A DNA stretch of 64,000 nt from Acidobacteriota bacterium. GTDB taxonomy: Bacteria; Acidobacteriota; Terriglobia; 20CM-2-55-15. Both the position numbers and the translations under genes were made by a program. Location: NCBI GenBank assembly GCA_022821145.1, contig JAJEEE010000056.1, positions 1 to 64,000 on the forward strand, in the 5' to 3' direction. Below are positions 44,091 to 53,200 of this stretch, in pieces (within the stretch, counting starts at the first letter, position 1; each line of letters begins with the position of its first letter). The notes beneath the pieces were generated by a model, which ran no database searches, was not told the origin of the DNA, and saw only the letters and a program-made list of their open reading frames with translations.

Positions 44091-46211
44091 TCATGGACGG
44101 GCGCGGAGTTCGCGCGTGAATCCGATCGCCGCGGCGCCTCCGCGCTTGGCGTAGCACTCGACGCGCAGCAGGTCGACGAGCTCGTTGGCGTCGTCCAACT
44201 GTCCCATCAGCTGCGCCGTGCGCCGCACCACGTCGAAGTCCCCCGGTGTCAGCGCGTCCAGAGCCGCCAGGTTCGTTGGCGGCTCGAGCCGGAACCACGT
44301 CCGGAAAGCCGCGGCCGCCGCCTTGGCGTCCAGGTACCCCAGCGTCACCTTGAACAAGAACCGCCGCAGCGTGGCGCTGTCGAGGCTCTCCCGGTAGTTC
44401 GTCGTGCAGGCGAACGGGAGCGGATGGCATTCCATCCACGTCAGCATTTCGTTGACCATGCTGACCTCCCAGCTTCGGTGTGCGCCCCGGCGGTCGGCCA
44501 GCAGCGAGTCGGCCTCGTCGAACACCAGGAACGCGCCGGTGTCGCGCGCCTCGGCGAAGGCGCGGGCGATCTTGTGCTCGGTCTCGCCGACGAACATGCC
44601 CAGGAGATCCGAGGCGCGCCGGTGCAAGACATCGAGGCCCAGCCGGTCGGCGAGGTATCGCACGAACGCGCTCTTGCCGGTGCCCGGCGGGCCGTCCAGA
44701 CAGAGTGAGAATCGCCGTTCATCGCTTCGCTGCAAGCGGTCGGCCAAGCTGACAAGATCCACGCCGGCCGATGTCAGCGTCGGGTCGAACTTCACGGAAT
44801 TCTTGATTCCCGGGCGATCGCAGCGGAGTAATCTGGACAGGTTTTGCACGCTCCGGCGCACCAACTCGTACCCGCCGGCGCCCAGGTCGCCGGCCAGAAC
44901 CGCGCCCTCGGCCACTCCGGGCGTGGCGGTGAACTCGTCCGCCAGCGCTTGCGCCTCCGCATCGGTGGCGTCGATGCCGTGCCGCTCCAGTTGCCGGGAC
45001 CAGATTCCGGCCCTGATGCGGGCGGGCGGTAGCCGCATTTCCACGGCGTACGTCATCCGCCGAAGCAGCGCGGCGTCGATGTTCTCGGCTGAGTTGGTGA
45101 CCCACAGGGTCGGCACGGGCGCTTGCTCGAGCACGCGGTGCAAGAACACCTTGGATGCGGCATGCCCAATCCCGGAACCAAGCATTCCTCTGTGTATCGA
45201 ATCAACCCCCGCGTGCGACAGTAAGTCCTCCATTTCGTCGAACAGAAGCAAGGCTTGCCGACCGCCGCGCAACAGCTCGTGCGCGAGGCAAAGTTCCGCA
45301 AGGCGGTCGCTGTTTCGCGGCTCCTTCCGCTCCGTGCAACCCTCTCCGACGCCGAACAGGCGGACGCCGAGGCGCTCGGCGATAGCCGTGCAAAACGTGG
45401 TCTTGCCCGTTCCCGGCGGACCGTAGATCAGGACGTTGACACCCGTCGCTTCGCGGGCCAAGGCGCCCCGAAGGACGGACTCTACATCCTCGCGATGACT
45501 CCCGAGATGATCGAAGTCGGACCAGGCGAGTTCACCCGGTGGAGGCTTGTCCAAGAGCACGTCGCGCACATCCGCGTGGTCTGCCTCACTCAGCCGGAGC
45601 AACCGCCGCAGGCTTCCGGACAAGCCGATTTCCCAATCGTAATCGACCTGCAGCAGTCCTTTTCGAATCAATGGCGCGTCCAGAGCAAAGCGTTCACGCC
45701 ACACGGCCAGCGGCATCTCCAGCGCGTGGGGCAGCACGTTGTGGTTCACTCTGAGCGCTCCGCTTGCGTAGAGTGCACTCTGCCGCGTCGAGAAAGATTC
45801 AAGCAGGGCGTGGAACTCCCACGACTCAGTGATGAACAGACATGCCTCAAGGATCGCAACGTCCTGCCGTCCGAGGCCGACGATTTCTCCGAGCTGGCGG
45901 ACCCGTCGCGCCCACAGACCGGGTGGGACACCCGACGTCGCGTCTTTCGCCTTCTCGAGAGTTTCGACGAATTGGTGCCACACGCTTGCTGACACGTGAT
46001 TCGCCTTGTCCGATCGTCCAGCCTGTCCTGTCCGGGAGCCGTCACGCAGTGAACTCACGGCGTCGTCTGCATGTCTCTGCACGGCGGTCGGGCCGTTCCC
46101 TTCAGTCAGGTATTCGATGAGGTTTCCCGCTTCCGGAGACGGAAACCGGACTCGTCGCACGATGTTGGCGGTGTAACTGAGGAAGAGATGATCCTCGTAG
46201 TCGACCGGCAT
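44091..46211 (-). CDS. Tandem AAA+ ATPase (CDC48-like, two ATPase modules)
   Basis: 706 residues. AAA module 1: Walker A GPPGTGKT (264-271), Walker B LLLFDEMED (321-329), sensor-like WVTNSAENID and Arg finger region ALLRRMTYAVEMRLP. AAA module 2: Walker A GPPGTGKS (507-514), Walker B FLVFDEADS (561-569), then CTTNYRESLDSATLRRFLFKVTL. The N-terminal 230 residues are a helical, unknown domain. AAGGAGG lies 11 bases before the ATG at 46211. It is coupled to the WYL gene. The fold suggests a protein or nucleic-acid remodelling ring; its exact target is unknown. The pairing of tandem AAA+ and WYL is seen in accessory loci. Confidence 0.85.
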   Translation of the reverse strand: MPVDYEDHLFLSYTANIVRRVRFPSPEAGNLIEYLTEGNGPTAVQRHADDAVSSLRDGSRTGQAGRSDKANHVSASVWHQFVETLEKAKDATSGVPPGLWARRVRQLGEIVGLGRQDVAILEACLFITESWEFHALLESFSTRQSALYASGALRVNHNVLPHALEMPLAVWRERFALDAPLIRKGLLQVDYDWEIGLSGSLRRLLRLSEADHADVRDVLLDKPPPGELAWSDFDHLGSHREDVESVLRGALAREATGVNVLIYGPPGTGKTTFCTAIAERLGVRLFGVGEGCTERKEPRNSDRLAELCLAHELLRGGRQALLLFDEMEDLLSHAGVDSIHRGMLGSGIGHAASKVFLHRVLEQAPVPTLWVTNSAENIDAALLRRMTYAVEMRLPPARIRAGIWSRQLERHGIDATDAEAQALADEFTATPGVAEGAVLAGDLGAGGYELVRRSVQNLSRLLRCDRPGIKNSVKFDPTLTSAGVDLVSLADRLQRSDERRFSLCLDGPPGTGKSAFVRYLADRLGLDVLHRRASDLLGMFVGETEHKIARAFAEARDTGAFLVFDEADSLLADRRGAHRSWEVSMVNEMLTWMECHPLPFACTTNYRESLDSATLRRFLFKVTLGYLDAKAAAAAFRTWFRLEPPTNLAALDALTPGDFDVVRRTAQLMGQLDDANELVDLLRVECYAKRGGAAAIGFTRELRARP

Positions 46212-46402
46212 GGCATTCGTATCCTCCTTGGTGAGCTGATTCGAAGGTACGAACGGTTTGCGTCAAATAACGTCGCGATTGCGTAGTTTTTGGCGAACGC
46301 CGCAAGAAACACCGGCCCGGCGTGGATTACGCCTCAACTGGCAGGATGGGAACGGGCCGCCCCGGCCAAGCCGAGTGCGTGGGCCAAGTCCCCGGCCCCG
46401 GC

Positions 46403-47716
46403 CTACGCCGGCAGGCGGATCGTGAAGGTCGACCCCGAGCCGATGGTGCTGTCGACCGTGAGCGTGCCGCCCTGGCTCTCGACCGCGTGGCGGGCGATGG
46501 CCAGCCCCAGCCCCGTGCCGCCCCCTTGTCGCGTGCGCGCCCGGTCCAGCCGGAAGAAGCGTTCGAATATCCGCGACCGTCCCTCGTGGGGGATGCCGTA
46601 GCCGCTGTCGGCGACGGCGATGGCCACCATCGATTCGCTCGCCGACGCCTGGACGCGAACGTCGCCGTCGGGCCGGTTGTAGCGCACGGCGTTGTCGATC
46701 AGGTTGGCCAGCGCCGTACCGAGCCGCTCCCGGTCGGCGCGGATCCGGATGGACGGGCAGTCGACCTCGATCTCGATGGCGGCGGCTTCCGGAACGCTCC
46801 GGTAGCGCGAAACCTGCTCGTGGATGACCGTCGACAGGTCGAACGTGTCGAGCGCCGACGGCGGCTCGGCCTCGAGGCGGGCCAGATCGAGCATGTCGTT
46901 GACGAGCGATTCCAGGTCGCGCGCGTTGCGTTCGATGATCCGCGCGAACTCCTTGTGGGAGTCCCCGGGCGTTTCGGCGGCGATGGTCTCGGCGTATCCT
47001 CGGATCGACGTCAGCGGCGTCTTGAACTCGTGCGACACGTTCGCGACGAAATCGCTGCGGATCCGTTCGGCTTGGCGGATGTCGGTCAGGTCGTGCAGGA
47101 CGGCGACGACGGTCTCCACCCCGTTCTCCGCGTCGCCGGCGATGGGCGCCAGCGAGGCCTGGACCACGCGGCCCGCCCCGGTGCGGAACTCCACGGTCTC
47201 CACCGGGCGTCCCTCGATGGCGTCGCGGAGGGCCCGGTCCAGCGCCTCGTCCCGGAAGACCTCCAGGCATGTCTTGCCCTCCACGCCGCGCGGGCTGTCC
47301 AGCAGGCGCTCGGCCGCCGGGTTGCCCAGCACGATGCGCGCGTCGGCGTCGAACACGAGGACGCCCTCGGCCATGGCTTCCAGGATCGACTCCAGGTGGT
47401 TGCGCGCCGCGGCCGTCTCGCCGAGCTCGGCGGCCACGTCCTCGGACCATTCGCCCAGCGCCTTGGTCAGCGCCTCGATTTCGGGCGCGCCGCGAATCCG
47501 CGACGGAAGCGTGTCGCCGGGCCGCGCGCCTCGCGCGCGCCGCGTCAACTCCTCCAGCGGTTCGCGGACGTGGCCGCGGACGCGAAGCGCGGCGAACCCG
47601 GCCCCGGCCAGGATCAGGAGGGCGAAGATGGCCGTCGCGGACCGGAACCCGAATATCAGGAAGGCCGGGACCACCCCGACGGCCATCAATGCCGCCACCC
47701 GCCAGTGGATCGGCAT
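46403..47716 (-). CDS. phoR: Phosphate sensor histidine kinase
   Basis: 437 residues from ATG 47716 (GAGTGAGG upstream). Two N-terminal TM segments (about 9-23, 28-45), a linker, a PAS domain (about 107-215: ILEAMAEGVLVFDADARIVLGNPAAERLL), then the H-box SDFVANVSHEFKTPLTSIRGY (His229) and ATPase motifs NLIDNAVRYN, DSGYGIP, GGTGLGLAIARH. Classical PhoR layout. It lies downstream of phoB on the same strand but is split from it by a small XRE gene and a duplicated junction. Senses Pi status through the Pst-PhoU complex. Confidence 0.9.
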   Translation of the reverse strand: MPIHWRVAALMAVGVVPAFLIFGFRSATAIFALLILAGAGFAALRVRGHVREPLEELTRRARGARPGDTLPSRIRGAPEIEALTKALGEWSEDVAAELGETAAARNHLESILEAMAEGVLVFDADARIVLGNPAAERLLDSPRGVEGKTCLEVFRDEALDRALRDAIEGRPVETVEFRTGAGRVVQASLAPIAGDAENGVETVVAVLHDLTDIRQAERIRSDFVANVSHEFKTPLTSIRGYAETIAAETPGDSHKEFARIIERNARDLESLVNDMLDLARLEAEPPSALDTFDLSTVIHEQVSRYRSVPEAAAIEIEVDCPSIRIRADRERLGTALANLIDNAVRYNRPDGDVRVQASASESMVAIAVADSGYGIPHEGRSRIFERFFRLDRARTRQGGGTGLGLAIARHAVESQGGTLTVDSTIGSGSTFTIRLPA

Positions 47717-47740
47717 CGTCCTCACTCCTCGACGTCGTAG
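47683..47740. repeat. 58-bp duplication, phoR-side copy
   Basis: Matches 48126-48183 with only two mismatches. It holds the 5' end of phoR with its ATG and a stub reading GVGRLYDVEE-stop, resembling the end of phoB (GVGYRYDVEE-stop). Confidence 0.85.
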
Positions 47741-47788
47741 AGGCGTCCGACCCCGGCGATCCACCGGGATGGCCGCGTCCGATGTCCC

Positions 47789-48070
47789 CTATCGAGACTG
47801 CAACGCTCGCTTGACGGCTTCCGGCTCCCGTGCGATGACGCGCAGGAGCGTCGCCGCCGGCCCGCTCACTTGACGCGTCCCCTGCTCCCATTTCCGGTAG
47901 CCGGAAAGGCTCATTCCCATCAGGGGCGCCATCTGCGCCTGCGTGAGCCTGACTTGCGTGCGGACCTCACGGGGAGTGACGGGAGCGTGAACCATGGCCG
48001 GGCCCGCACCCTTCGCATGGGCCAGGGCTTCATTGAGGGACCGGATCAAGTCGTCGGCGAACGTACTCAT
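47789..48070 (-). CDS. XRE-family helix-turn-helix protein (NadS/HigA-like), inserted in the pho operon
   Basis: 93 residues from ATG 48070. The HTH is TPREVRTQVRLTQAQMAPLMGMSLSGYRKWEQGTRQVSG. The N-terminal DLIRSLNEALAHAKG and C-terminal PAATLLRVIAREPEAVKRAL are typical of NadS-type antitoxins. A toxin gene that would accompany it was not found. It lies between phoB and phoR and is bounded by the 58-bp duplication, so it came in as a small insertion. It could now be transcribed with the pho genes. Confidence 0.8.
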   Translation of the reverse strand: MSTFADDLIRSLNEALAHAKGAGPAMVHAPVTPREVRTQVRLTQAQMAPLMGMSLSGYRKWEQGTRQVSGPAATLLRVIAREPEAVKRALQSR

Positions 48071-48125
48071 TTCCTGCTCTCGTGCGCGGCCTTCAGCGTG
48101 CGCCCGGCAGCCACGCGCCACACCC

Positions 48126-48183
48126 CCATCCATGCCGCCACCCGCCAGTGGATCGGAATCGTCCTCACTCCTCGACGTCGTAG
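48126..48183. repeat. 58-bp duplication, phoB-side copy
   Basis: Holds the end of phoB and a stub of phoR in which the start codon has become ATT in place of ATG. The other copy is at 47683-47740. Confidence 0.85.
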
Positions 48184-48839
48184 CGGTATCCCACGCCGCG
48201 CACGGTCTGTATGTTCCGGCCCTCGGCGCCCAGCTTTCCCCGCAGGCGCCGGACGTGCGTGTCGAGCGTGCGCGAGTCGGAGTCCCCATGATAGCCCCAC
48301 ACGTGATCCATCAGGTAGGCGCGCGTCAACACCTTCCCTCCGGCCTTCACCAGCGTGAAGATCAGGTCGAACTCCTTGGCGGTCAGCGTGACGGCCATGC
48401 CGTCGAGGGTGGAGCGGCGCCGTCCCGCGTCCAGCGTGAGCCCGCCCGACACCAGGGTCTTGCCCGACGCGGCGCCCGTGCGTCGCAGCAGCGAACGGAC
48501 GCGCAGCACCAGCTCGCGGGGGCTGAACGGCTTGACCACGTAGTCGTCCGCCCCCAGCTCGAAGCCCAGCACGCGGTCGATCTCCTCGCTCCGGGCGCTG
48601 AGCATCAGGATCGGCAGCGCGGGGCCGGCCTGGCTGCGGATGGCGCGGCACACCTCGTTGCCGTCCAGGTCGGGCAGCATGAGGTCCAGCACCACCAGGT
48701 CCGGAGTCCGTTCCAGGGAGTGCGCCAGCCCCTCGCGGCCGCTCTCCACGGCCGCCACCTCGAAGCCCGCCTGCTCCAGGTGGTGGCGGACCAGGCGCCG
48801 GATATCCGGGTCGTCGTCAACGATCAGCACTCGTTCCAT
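48165..48839 (-). CDS. phoB: Phosphate regulon response regulator
   Basis: 224 residues. Receiver: [12 protein letters not shown], phospho-acceptor Asp52 in LVVLDLMLPDLDG, LMLSARSEE, YVVKPFSPREL. Winged helix: VTLTAKEFDLIFTLVKAGGKVLTRAYLMDHVWGY and TLDTHVRRLRGKLG. The gene overlaps phoU by 23 bases. As PhoB it would activate pst and other genes at Pho boxes when phosphate is low. Confidence 0.92.
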   Translation of the reverse strand: MERVLIVDDDPDIRRLVRHHLEQAGFEVAAVESGREGLAHSLERTPDLVVLDLMLPDLDGNEVCRAIRSQAGPALPILMLSARSEEIDRVLGFELGADDYVVKPFSPRELVLRVRSLLRRTGAASGKTLVSGGLTLDAGRRRSTLDGMAVTLTAKEFDLIFTLVKAGGKVLTRAYLMDHVWGYHGDSDSRTLDTHVRRLRGKLGAEGRNIQTVRGVGYRYDVEE

Positions 48840-49497
48840 GGCGGATGTCCTGCCCGCGGACCAGGAACACGACCATTTCGGCGATGTTGGCCGCGTGGTC
48901 GCCGACGCGTTCGAAGCCCTTGGCGATGAAGACGAACTTCAGGGACCGCGAGATGGTCCGGGGATCCTCCATCATGTAGGTCAGCAGCTCGCGCAGCAAC
49001 TGCTCGTACATGTCGTCCAGCATCCGGTCGTCGCGGATCACCTGCTGCGCCAGGTCCGCGTCGGCGTTGACGAAGGCGTCCAGGCTGGTCCGGAAGATCT
49101 GCTGGGCGGTCCGCGACATGATGGGCAGATCGACCAGCGGCTTGAATTCGGGTTCCTCCAGGAGCTCGGAGACGCGCTTGGCCGTGTTGGCCCCGATGTC
49201 GCCGATGCGCTCCACGTCGCGGACGATCTTCAGGACCGCGCCCAGGAACCGCAGGTCGCTGGCCACGGGCTGCTCCAGGGCGAGCGTCCGCAGGCACAGG
49301 TCGTCGATCTCCAGCTCCAACCGGTCGATCTGGTCGTCGCGGTCGATCACCTCGCGGGCCAGCGACGGGCTGCGTTCCACCAGGGCCCGGGTGGCGTCCC
49401 GGAGCGACTGCTCCGTCAGGCCGCTCATGGCCAGCAGGCGGTCCTTCAGCTCCCGGAGCAGGTTGTCGTAGTGCCCGCTCGTGTGGCGGCGGCTCAT
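48817..49497 (-). CDS. phoU: Phosphate signalling complex protein
   Basis: 226 residues, mostly helix, two PhoU repeats. The metal-binding motif pairs are visible ([18 protein letters not shown] and [18 protein letters not shown], each with E/DxxxD). PhoU links PstB to PhoR and holds PhoR inactive when phosphate is ample. Its ATG overlaps the pstB stop by 4 bases, and its end overlaps phoB. Confidence 0.92.
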   Translation of the reverse strand: MSRRHTSGHYDNLLRELKDRLLAMSGLTEQSLRDATRALVERSPSLAREVIDRDDQIDRLELEIDDLCLRTLALEQPVASDLRFLGAVLKIVRDVERIGDIGANTAKRVSELLEEPEFKPLVDLPIMSRTAQQIFRTSLDAFVNADADLAQQVIRDDRMLDDMYEQLLRELLTYMMEDPRTISRSLKFVFIAKGFERVGDHAANIAEMVVFLVRGQDIRHGTSADR

Positions 49498-50258
49498 CCG
49501 AACCTCCCCGTGATGTAGTCCTCGGTTTCCTGTTGATCCGGCTTGGTGAAGAGCTTCTTGGTGTCGCTGCACTCGACGAGGCGGCCGGTCAGGAAGAACG
49601 CCGTTTCGTCCGACACGCGGGCGGCCTGCTGCATGTTGTGCGTGACGATGACGATGGTGTATTGGCTCTTCAACTGGTAGATCAGCTCCTCGATCTTGGC
49701 CGTCGATATCGGGTCCAGGGCCGACGCCGGCTCGTCCATCAGCAGGATCTCGGGCTCCACGGCCAGCGCGCGCGCGATGCACAGGCGCTGCTGCTGGCCG
49801 CCGGACAGCGACATGGCCGACCGGGTCAGCCGGTCCTTCACCTCGTCCCACAACGCGGCCGAGCGCAGCGTCGTCTCGACGATGCGGTCGATCTCGCCCC
49901 GGTCCCGCGCCATGCCGTTCACGCGCAAGCCGTAGGCGACGTTCTCGTAGACCGACATCGGAAACGGGTTGGACTTCTGGAAGATCATGCCCACGCGCCG
50001 CCGGAGCTCGATCACGTCCGTCGCGACGCCGTAGATGTCGGCGCCGTCGATCTCGACGCGGCCCTCCAGGCGGGTGTCCGGGATCAACTCGTTCATCCGG
50101 TTCAGCAGGCGCAGAAACGTCGACTTGCCGCAGCCGGACGGGCCGATCAGGGCCGTCACCTGGCGGGGGGGCACGTCCAGGCTGACGTCGTGCAGCGCCT
50201 GCGCCGGACCGTAGAAGAAATCGACGTTGCCGACGCGGATCTTCAGGGAGCCTTCCAT
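49494..50258 (-). CDS. pstB: Phosphate ABC transporter ATP-binding protein
   Basis: 254 residues. Walker [10 protein letters not shown] (39-47), Q-loop [18 protein letters not shown], signature [15 protein letters not shown], Walker [14 protein letters not shown] and H-loop VTHNM. It powers phosphate import. It overlaps pstA by 16 bases and phoU by 4. Confidence 0.95.
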   Translation of the reverse strand: MEGSLKIRVGNVDFFYGPAQALHDVSLDVPPRQVTALIGPSGCGKSTFLRLLNRMNELIPDTRLEGRVEIDGADIYGVATDVIELRRRVGMIFQKSNPFPMSVYENVAYGLRVNGMARDRGEIDRIVETTLRSAALWDEVKDRLTRSAMSLSGGQQQRLCIARALAVEPEILLMDEPASALDPISTAKIEELIYQLKSQYTIVIVTHNMQQAARVSDETAFFLTGRLVECSDTKKLFTKPDQQETEDYITGRFG

Positions 50259-51151
50259 CGGCGCATCCTCTTCCGGATCAGGATCGCGGAAACGTTCAGC
50301 AGAAAGGTCAGGACCAGCAGCACGAGCACCGTGGAATAGAGCAACGGCATGGTTTCGTCCACGTCCGGGGACTGGGTCGCCAGCACGTACACATGATAGC
50401 CGAGCTGCATGAACTGCTCGTTGGGCGCCGCCGGCGGGGGCAGGGCGCCGCGGTAGGGCAGGAAGTAGGCCACGCCGGTGAACAGCACCGGGGCCACCTC
50501 GCCGGCCCCGCGGCTGACGGCCAGGATCGCGCCGGTCATCACGCCGGCCCAGGACTGCGGCAGCACCACGCGGAAGATCGTCTGCAGCCGGGTGGCCCCC
50601 AGCGCCAGGCTCGCCTCCCGGTAGTCCCGGGGCACGGCGCGCAGCGTTTCCTCCACGCTGACGATGACCACCGGCAGCGTCAGCACGGCCATGGTCATCG
50701 ACGCCCACAGGATCGACGGCTGGCCGAAGACTACGCTGCCGCCGTAGAAGGCGCGGTCGATGCCGCCGCCGATCGACTGGATGAAGAAGCCCAGGCCGAA
50801 CAGGCCGAATACGATCGAGGGTACGCCGGCCAGGTTCGACACGGCGACGCGCGTCGCCCGGTACCAGTAGGAGTCCCGGCGAGCGTACTCGGCCAGGTAG
50901 ATCGCGACCAGGACGCCGAAGGGCACGGCGGCGGCCGACATCAGCAGCACCAGCAGCACCGTGCCGTAGATGGCCGGGAAGATGCCGCCCTCGGTCATCC
51001 GGTTCGAGGGCGCCTCGGTGAGGAATTCCCAGGACAGGCGGGCCCAGCCCTTGACGGCGATGTCGCCGACGATGACCGCCAGCATGGCGACGATCAGCAC
51101 CGTCGCGATCAGGCAGAGGGCGACGGTGCCCCCGTCCAGCGCGCGCCTCAT
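50243..51151 (-). CDS. pstA: Phosphate ABC transporter permease PstA
   Basis: 302 residues, six membrane helices, with the permease EAA-type loop [35 protein letters not shown] 51151 overlaps the stop of pstC by 4 bases. Extra loop [32 protein letters not shown] near 245-280 is as in PstA proteins. Confidence 0.92.
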   Translation of the reverse strand: MRRALDGGTVALCLIATVLIVAMLAVIVGDIAVKGWARLSWEFLTEAPSNRMTEGGIFPAIYGTVLLVLLMSAAAVPFGVLVAIYLAEYARRDSYWYRATRVAVSNLAGVPSIVFGLFGLGFFIQSIGGGIDRAFYGGSVVFGQPSILWASMTMAVLTLPVVIVSVEETLRAVPRDYREASLALGATRLQTIFRVVLPQSWAGVMTGAILAVSRGAGEVAPVLFTGVAYFLPYRGALPPPAAPNEQFMQLGYHVYVLATQSPDVDETMPLLYSTVLVLLVLTFLLNVSAILIRKRMRRWKAP

Positions 51152-52107
51152 GCCGTCCCGAAGAGCCGGCGCCGGAGGTTGGCGTTCACCCGGTCGCCGA
51201 TCCAGTTCAGCCCGGACGTGATGATGAAGAGCAGGACGCCCAGGAAGAAGAGCACCCGGTAGTGGTCGCCGCCGAAGATCACCTCGCCCAGCTCGGCCGC
51301 GATGGTCGCCGACATCGTGCGCGCGCCGGTGAACGGGTCGATGGACAGGACGGCCGCGTTCCCCGACACCATCAGCACGATCATCGTCTCGCCCACCGCG
51401 CGTCCGAAGCCCAGGATCAGGGCCGCGCCGATCCCGGGGCTGGCCGCCGGCACGACCACGCGGACCGCGGTCTGCACGCGCGATGCGCCCAGCGCCAGCG
51501 AGGCTTCCTTGTAGGTGCGGGGGACCGATGACAGGGCGTCCTCGGCCACCGTGTAGATGATGGGGATGATGGCCAGCGACAGGCCGATGCCCGCCGTGAA
51601 CGCGTTCAACCGGAACGTCAGCCCCAGCGTGTCCTGGATCCACGACGCCAGGACGATCAGCGCGAAGAAGCCGACCACGACCGAGGGGATGCCGGCCAGC
51701 AGCTCGACGACGGGCTTGATCCACTCCCGCAGCCGGGCCGGGCCGAACTCGGCCGTGTAGAGGGCGGCGGCCAGCGCCACCGGCGTGCCGACGGCCATGG
51801 CGACGAGCGTCACCTTCAACGTGCCCACCAGCAACGGTATGACGCTGAAGCGCGGGTCGGCCGAGACGGGCTGCCAGTCGAGGGGGCCGGCGAACATCGC
51901 CCCGAGCGAGGTTTCCTCGACGGCGCCCGCGATCAGGGGCCAGGCCTCGCGCGCGACGTAGACGAATATCAGGAAGATGATCGAGATGGCGGCCAGCGAG
52001 ACGGCGAAGATGGCGCGCTCGGCCAGCGTGTCCAGCCGTCGCCGCCAACCGGCGCCGGTACGCGGCGGCGCCCCGGATCCGGAACGCGGCGGATCAGGAC
52101 TTGGCAC
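51148..52107 (-). CDS. pstC: Phosphate ABC transporter permease PstC
   Basis: 319 residues from GTG 52107 (GGAG 8 bases upstream). A Pro/Arg-rich N-terminus, then six membrane helices and the EAA loop [32 protein letters not shown], followed by [19 protein letters not shown]. Partner of PstA in the phosphate channel. It starts 38 bases after the pstS stop. Confidence 0.92.
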   Translation of the reverse strand: MPSPDPPRSGSGAPPRTGAGWRRRLDTLAERAIFAVSLAAISIIFLIFVYVAREAWPLIAGAVEETSLGAMFAGPLDWQPVSADPRFSVIPLLVGTLKVTLVAMAVGTPVALAAALYTAEFGPARLREWIKPVVELLAGIPSVVVGFFALIVLASWIQDTLGLTFRLNAFTAGIGLSLAIIPIIYTVAEDALSSVPRTYKEASLALGASRVQTAVRVVVPAASPGIGAALILGFGRAVGETMIVLMVSGNAAVLSIDPFTGARTMSATIAAELGEVIFGGDHYRVLFFLGVLLFIITSGLNWIGDRVNANLRRRLFGTA

Positions 52108-52145
52108 GTGTCGTCTCCAGCGCCCCCGGCCATCGGCGGGCCCGG

Positions 52146-52997
52146 CTACCGCAGGGGATAGTAGCCCACCTCGGACACGATCGCCTGCCCGTCGGGGCCG
52201 AGCGTCCAGTCGATGAAGTCCCCGACCAGGCCCTCCGGCTCGCCGACGGTGTAGAAGAACAGGTTCCGGCTCAGCGGATAGGCGTTCGTCAGCACGTTCT
52301 CTTCCGAGGGCTCGACCGGGGCGTCGCCCTCGGCGGGGCGGATCGACACGGTCTTGATGCCGGTCGCGTACCCGATCCCGCCGTACCCCACGCCGTTGGG
52401 ATCGTTGTTCACGGCGTTGATCACGGCGGCCGTCCCGGGCAGGGCCTGGTAGCCCGCCGGGAAGTCGGCGTCGTCCATCACGGCTTCCTTGAAGTACACG
52501 TAGGTGCCGGAGCTGTTCTCCCGGCCGTAGAGGACGATGCCGGCGTCCGGGCCGCCCACCTCGCTCCAGTTCGTGATCTCGGCGCGGAAGATCCGATCGA
52601 TCTGGGCGATGGAAAGGGTTTCGACCGGGTTCGCCTCGTTCAGGTACACGGCGAGCGCGTCCAGCGCCACGGGAATCTCCGTGACCTCGGCGCCGCGCTG
52701 CTCGCGGGCCTGTTCCTTCTCTTCGTCCCGCATCGCGCGCGACGCCTGCGCGATGTCGGTCGACCCGTTGATCAGCGCGGCGATCCCGGTGCCGCTGCCG
52801 CCCCCGGTCACCTGCAGGAGCGCGTCGGGGTGCTGGTTCATGTAGATTTCGGCCCACCGCTGCACGAGCTGCACCATCGTGTCCGATCCCCGGACCGTGA
52901 CGGCCTGCCGCTCCGTCACGGGAGCGCAGGCCGCGAAGAGAACCATGCCCGCGGCCGCTGCAAGGGCCGGGAACGCTTGTTTCGAGGGAATGATCAT
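52146..52997 (-). CDS. pstS: Phosphate-binding protein
   Basis: 283 residues. Probable lipoprotein signal (ALAAAAGMVLFAACAP; Cys about 24). The phosphate-binding fold shows VRGSDTMVQLVQRWAEIY, GGGSGTGIAALINGSTDIAQASR and ENSSGTYVYFKEAV. It binds periplasmic phosphate for PstCAB. First gene of the operon, with a Pho-box-like repeat 25-42 bases before its ATG. Confidence 0.92.
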   Translation of the reverse strand: MIIPSKQAFPALAAAAGMVLFAACAPVTERQAVTVRGSDTMVQLVQRWAEIYMNQHPDALLQVTGGGSGTGIAALINGSTDIAQASRAMRDEEKEQAREQRGAEVTEIPVALDALAVYLNEANPVETLSIAQIDRIFRAEITNWSEVGGPDAGIVLYGRENSSGTYVYFKEAVMDDADFPAGYQALPGTAAVINAVNNDPNGVGYGGIGYATGIKTVSIRPAEGDAPVEPSEENVLTNAYPLSRNLFFYTVGEPEGLVGDFIDWTLGPDGQAIVSEVGYYPLR

Positions 52998-53021
52998 GAC
53001 GGGCCAGAATAGCCCACGCCG

Positions 53022-53039
53022 CGTGAACGGCGCGTGAAC
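53022..53039 (-). promoter_or_regulatory. Pho-box-like direct repeat between pstS and ppx
   Basis: CGTGAAC occurs at 53022-53028 and 53033-53039, an 11-base period (GTTCACG on the pstS strand). Tandem 11-bp spaced 7-mers are the form of PhoB sites. It lies 25 bases upstream of pstS and might also serve the divergent ppx. Confidence 0.5.
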
Positions 53040-53200
53040 TGCCGGCAAACTGTTTGAAACATCCCGGGACGGGGCGCGCTTCTGTCCCGAAACGGGGCGC
53101 GCCGCCGCGGACGCCCCCTTTCGTTGTCGGCATCGATCTGCCACAATCCCTTTCCGTGCCGCGTTCCCGGGCCCGCGCCCCGCCGCCGGCACCCCCAATC

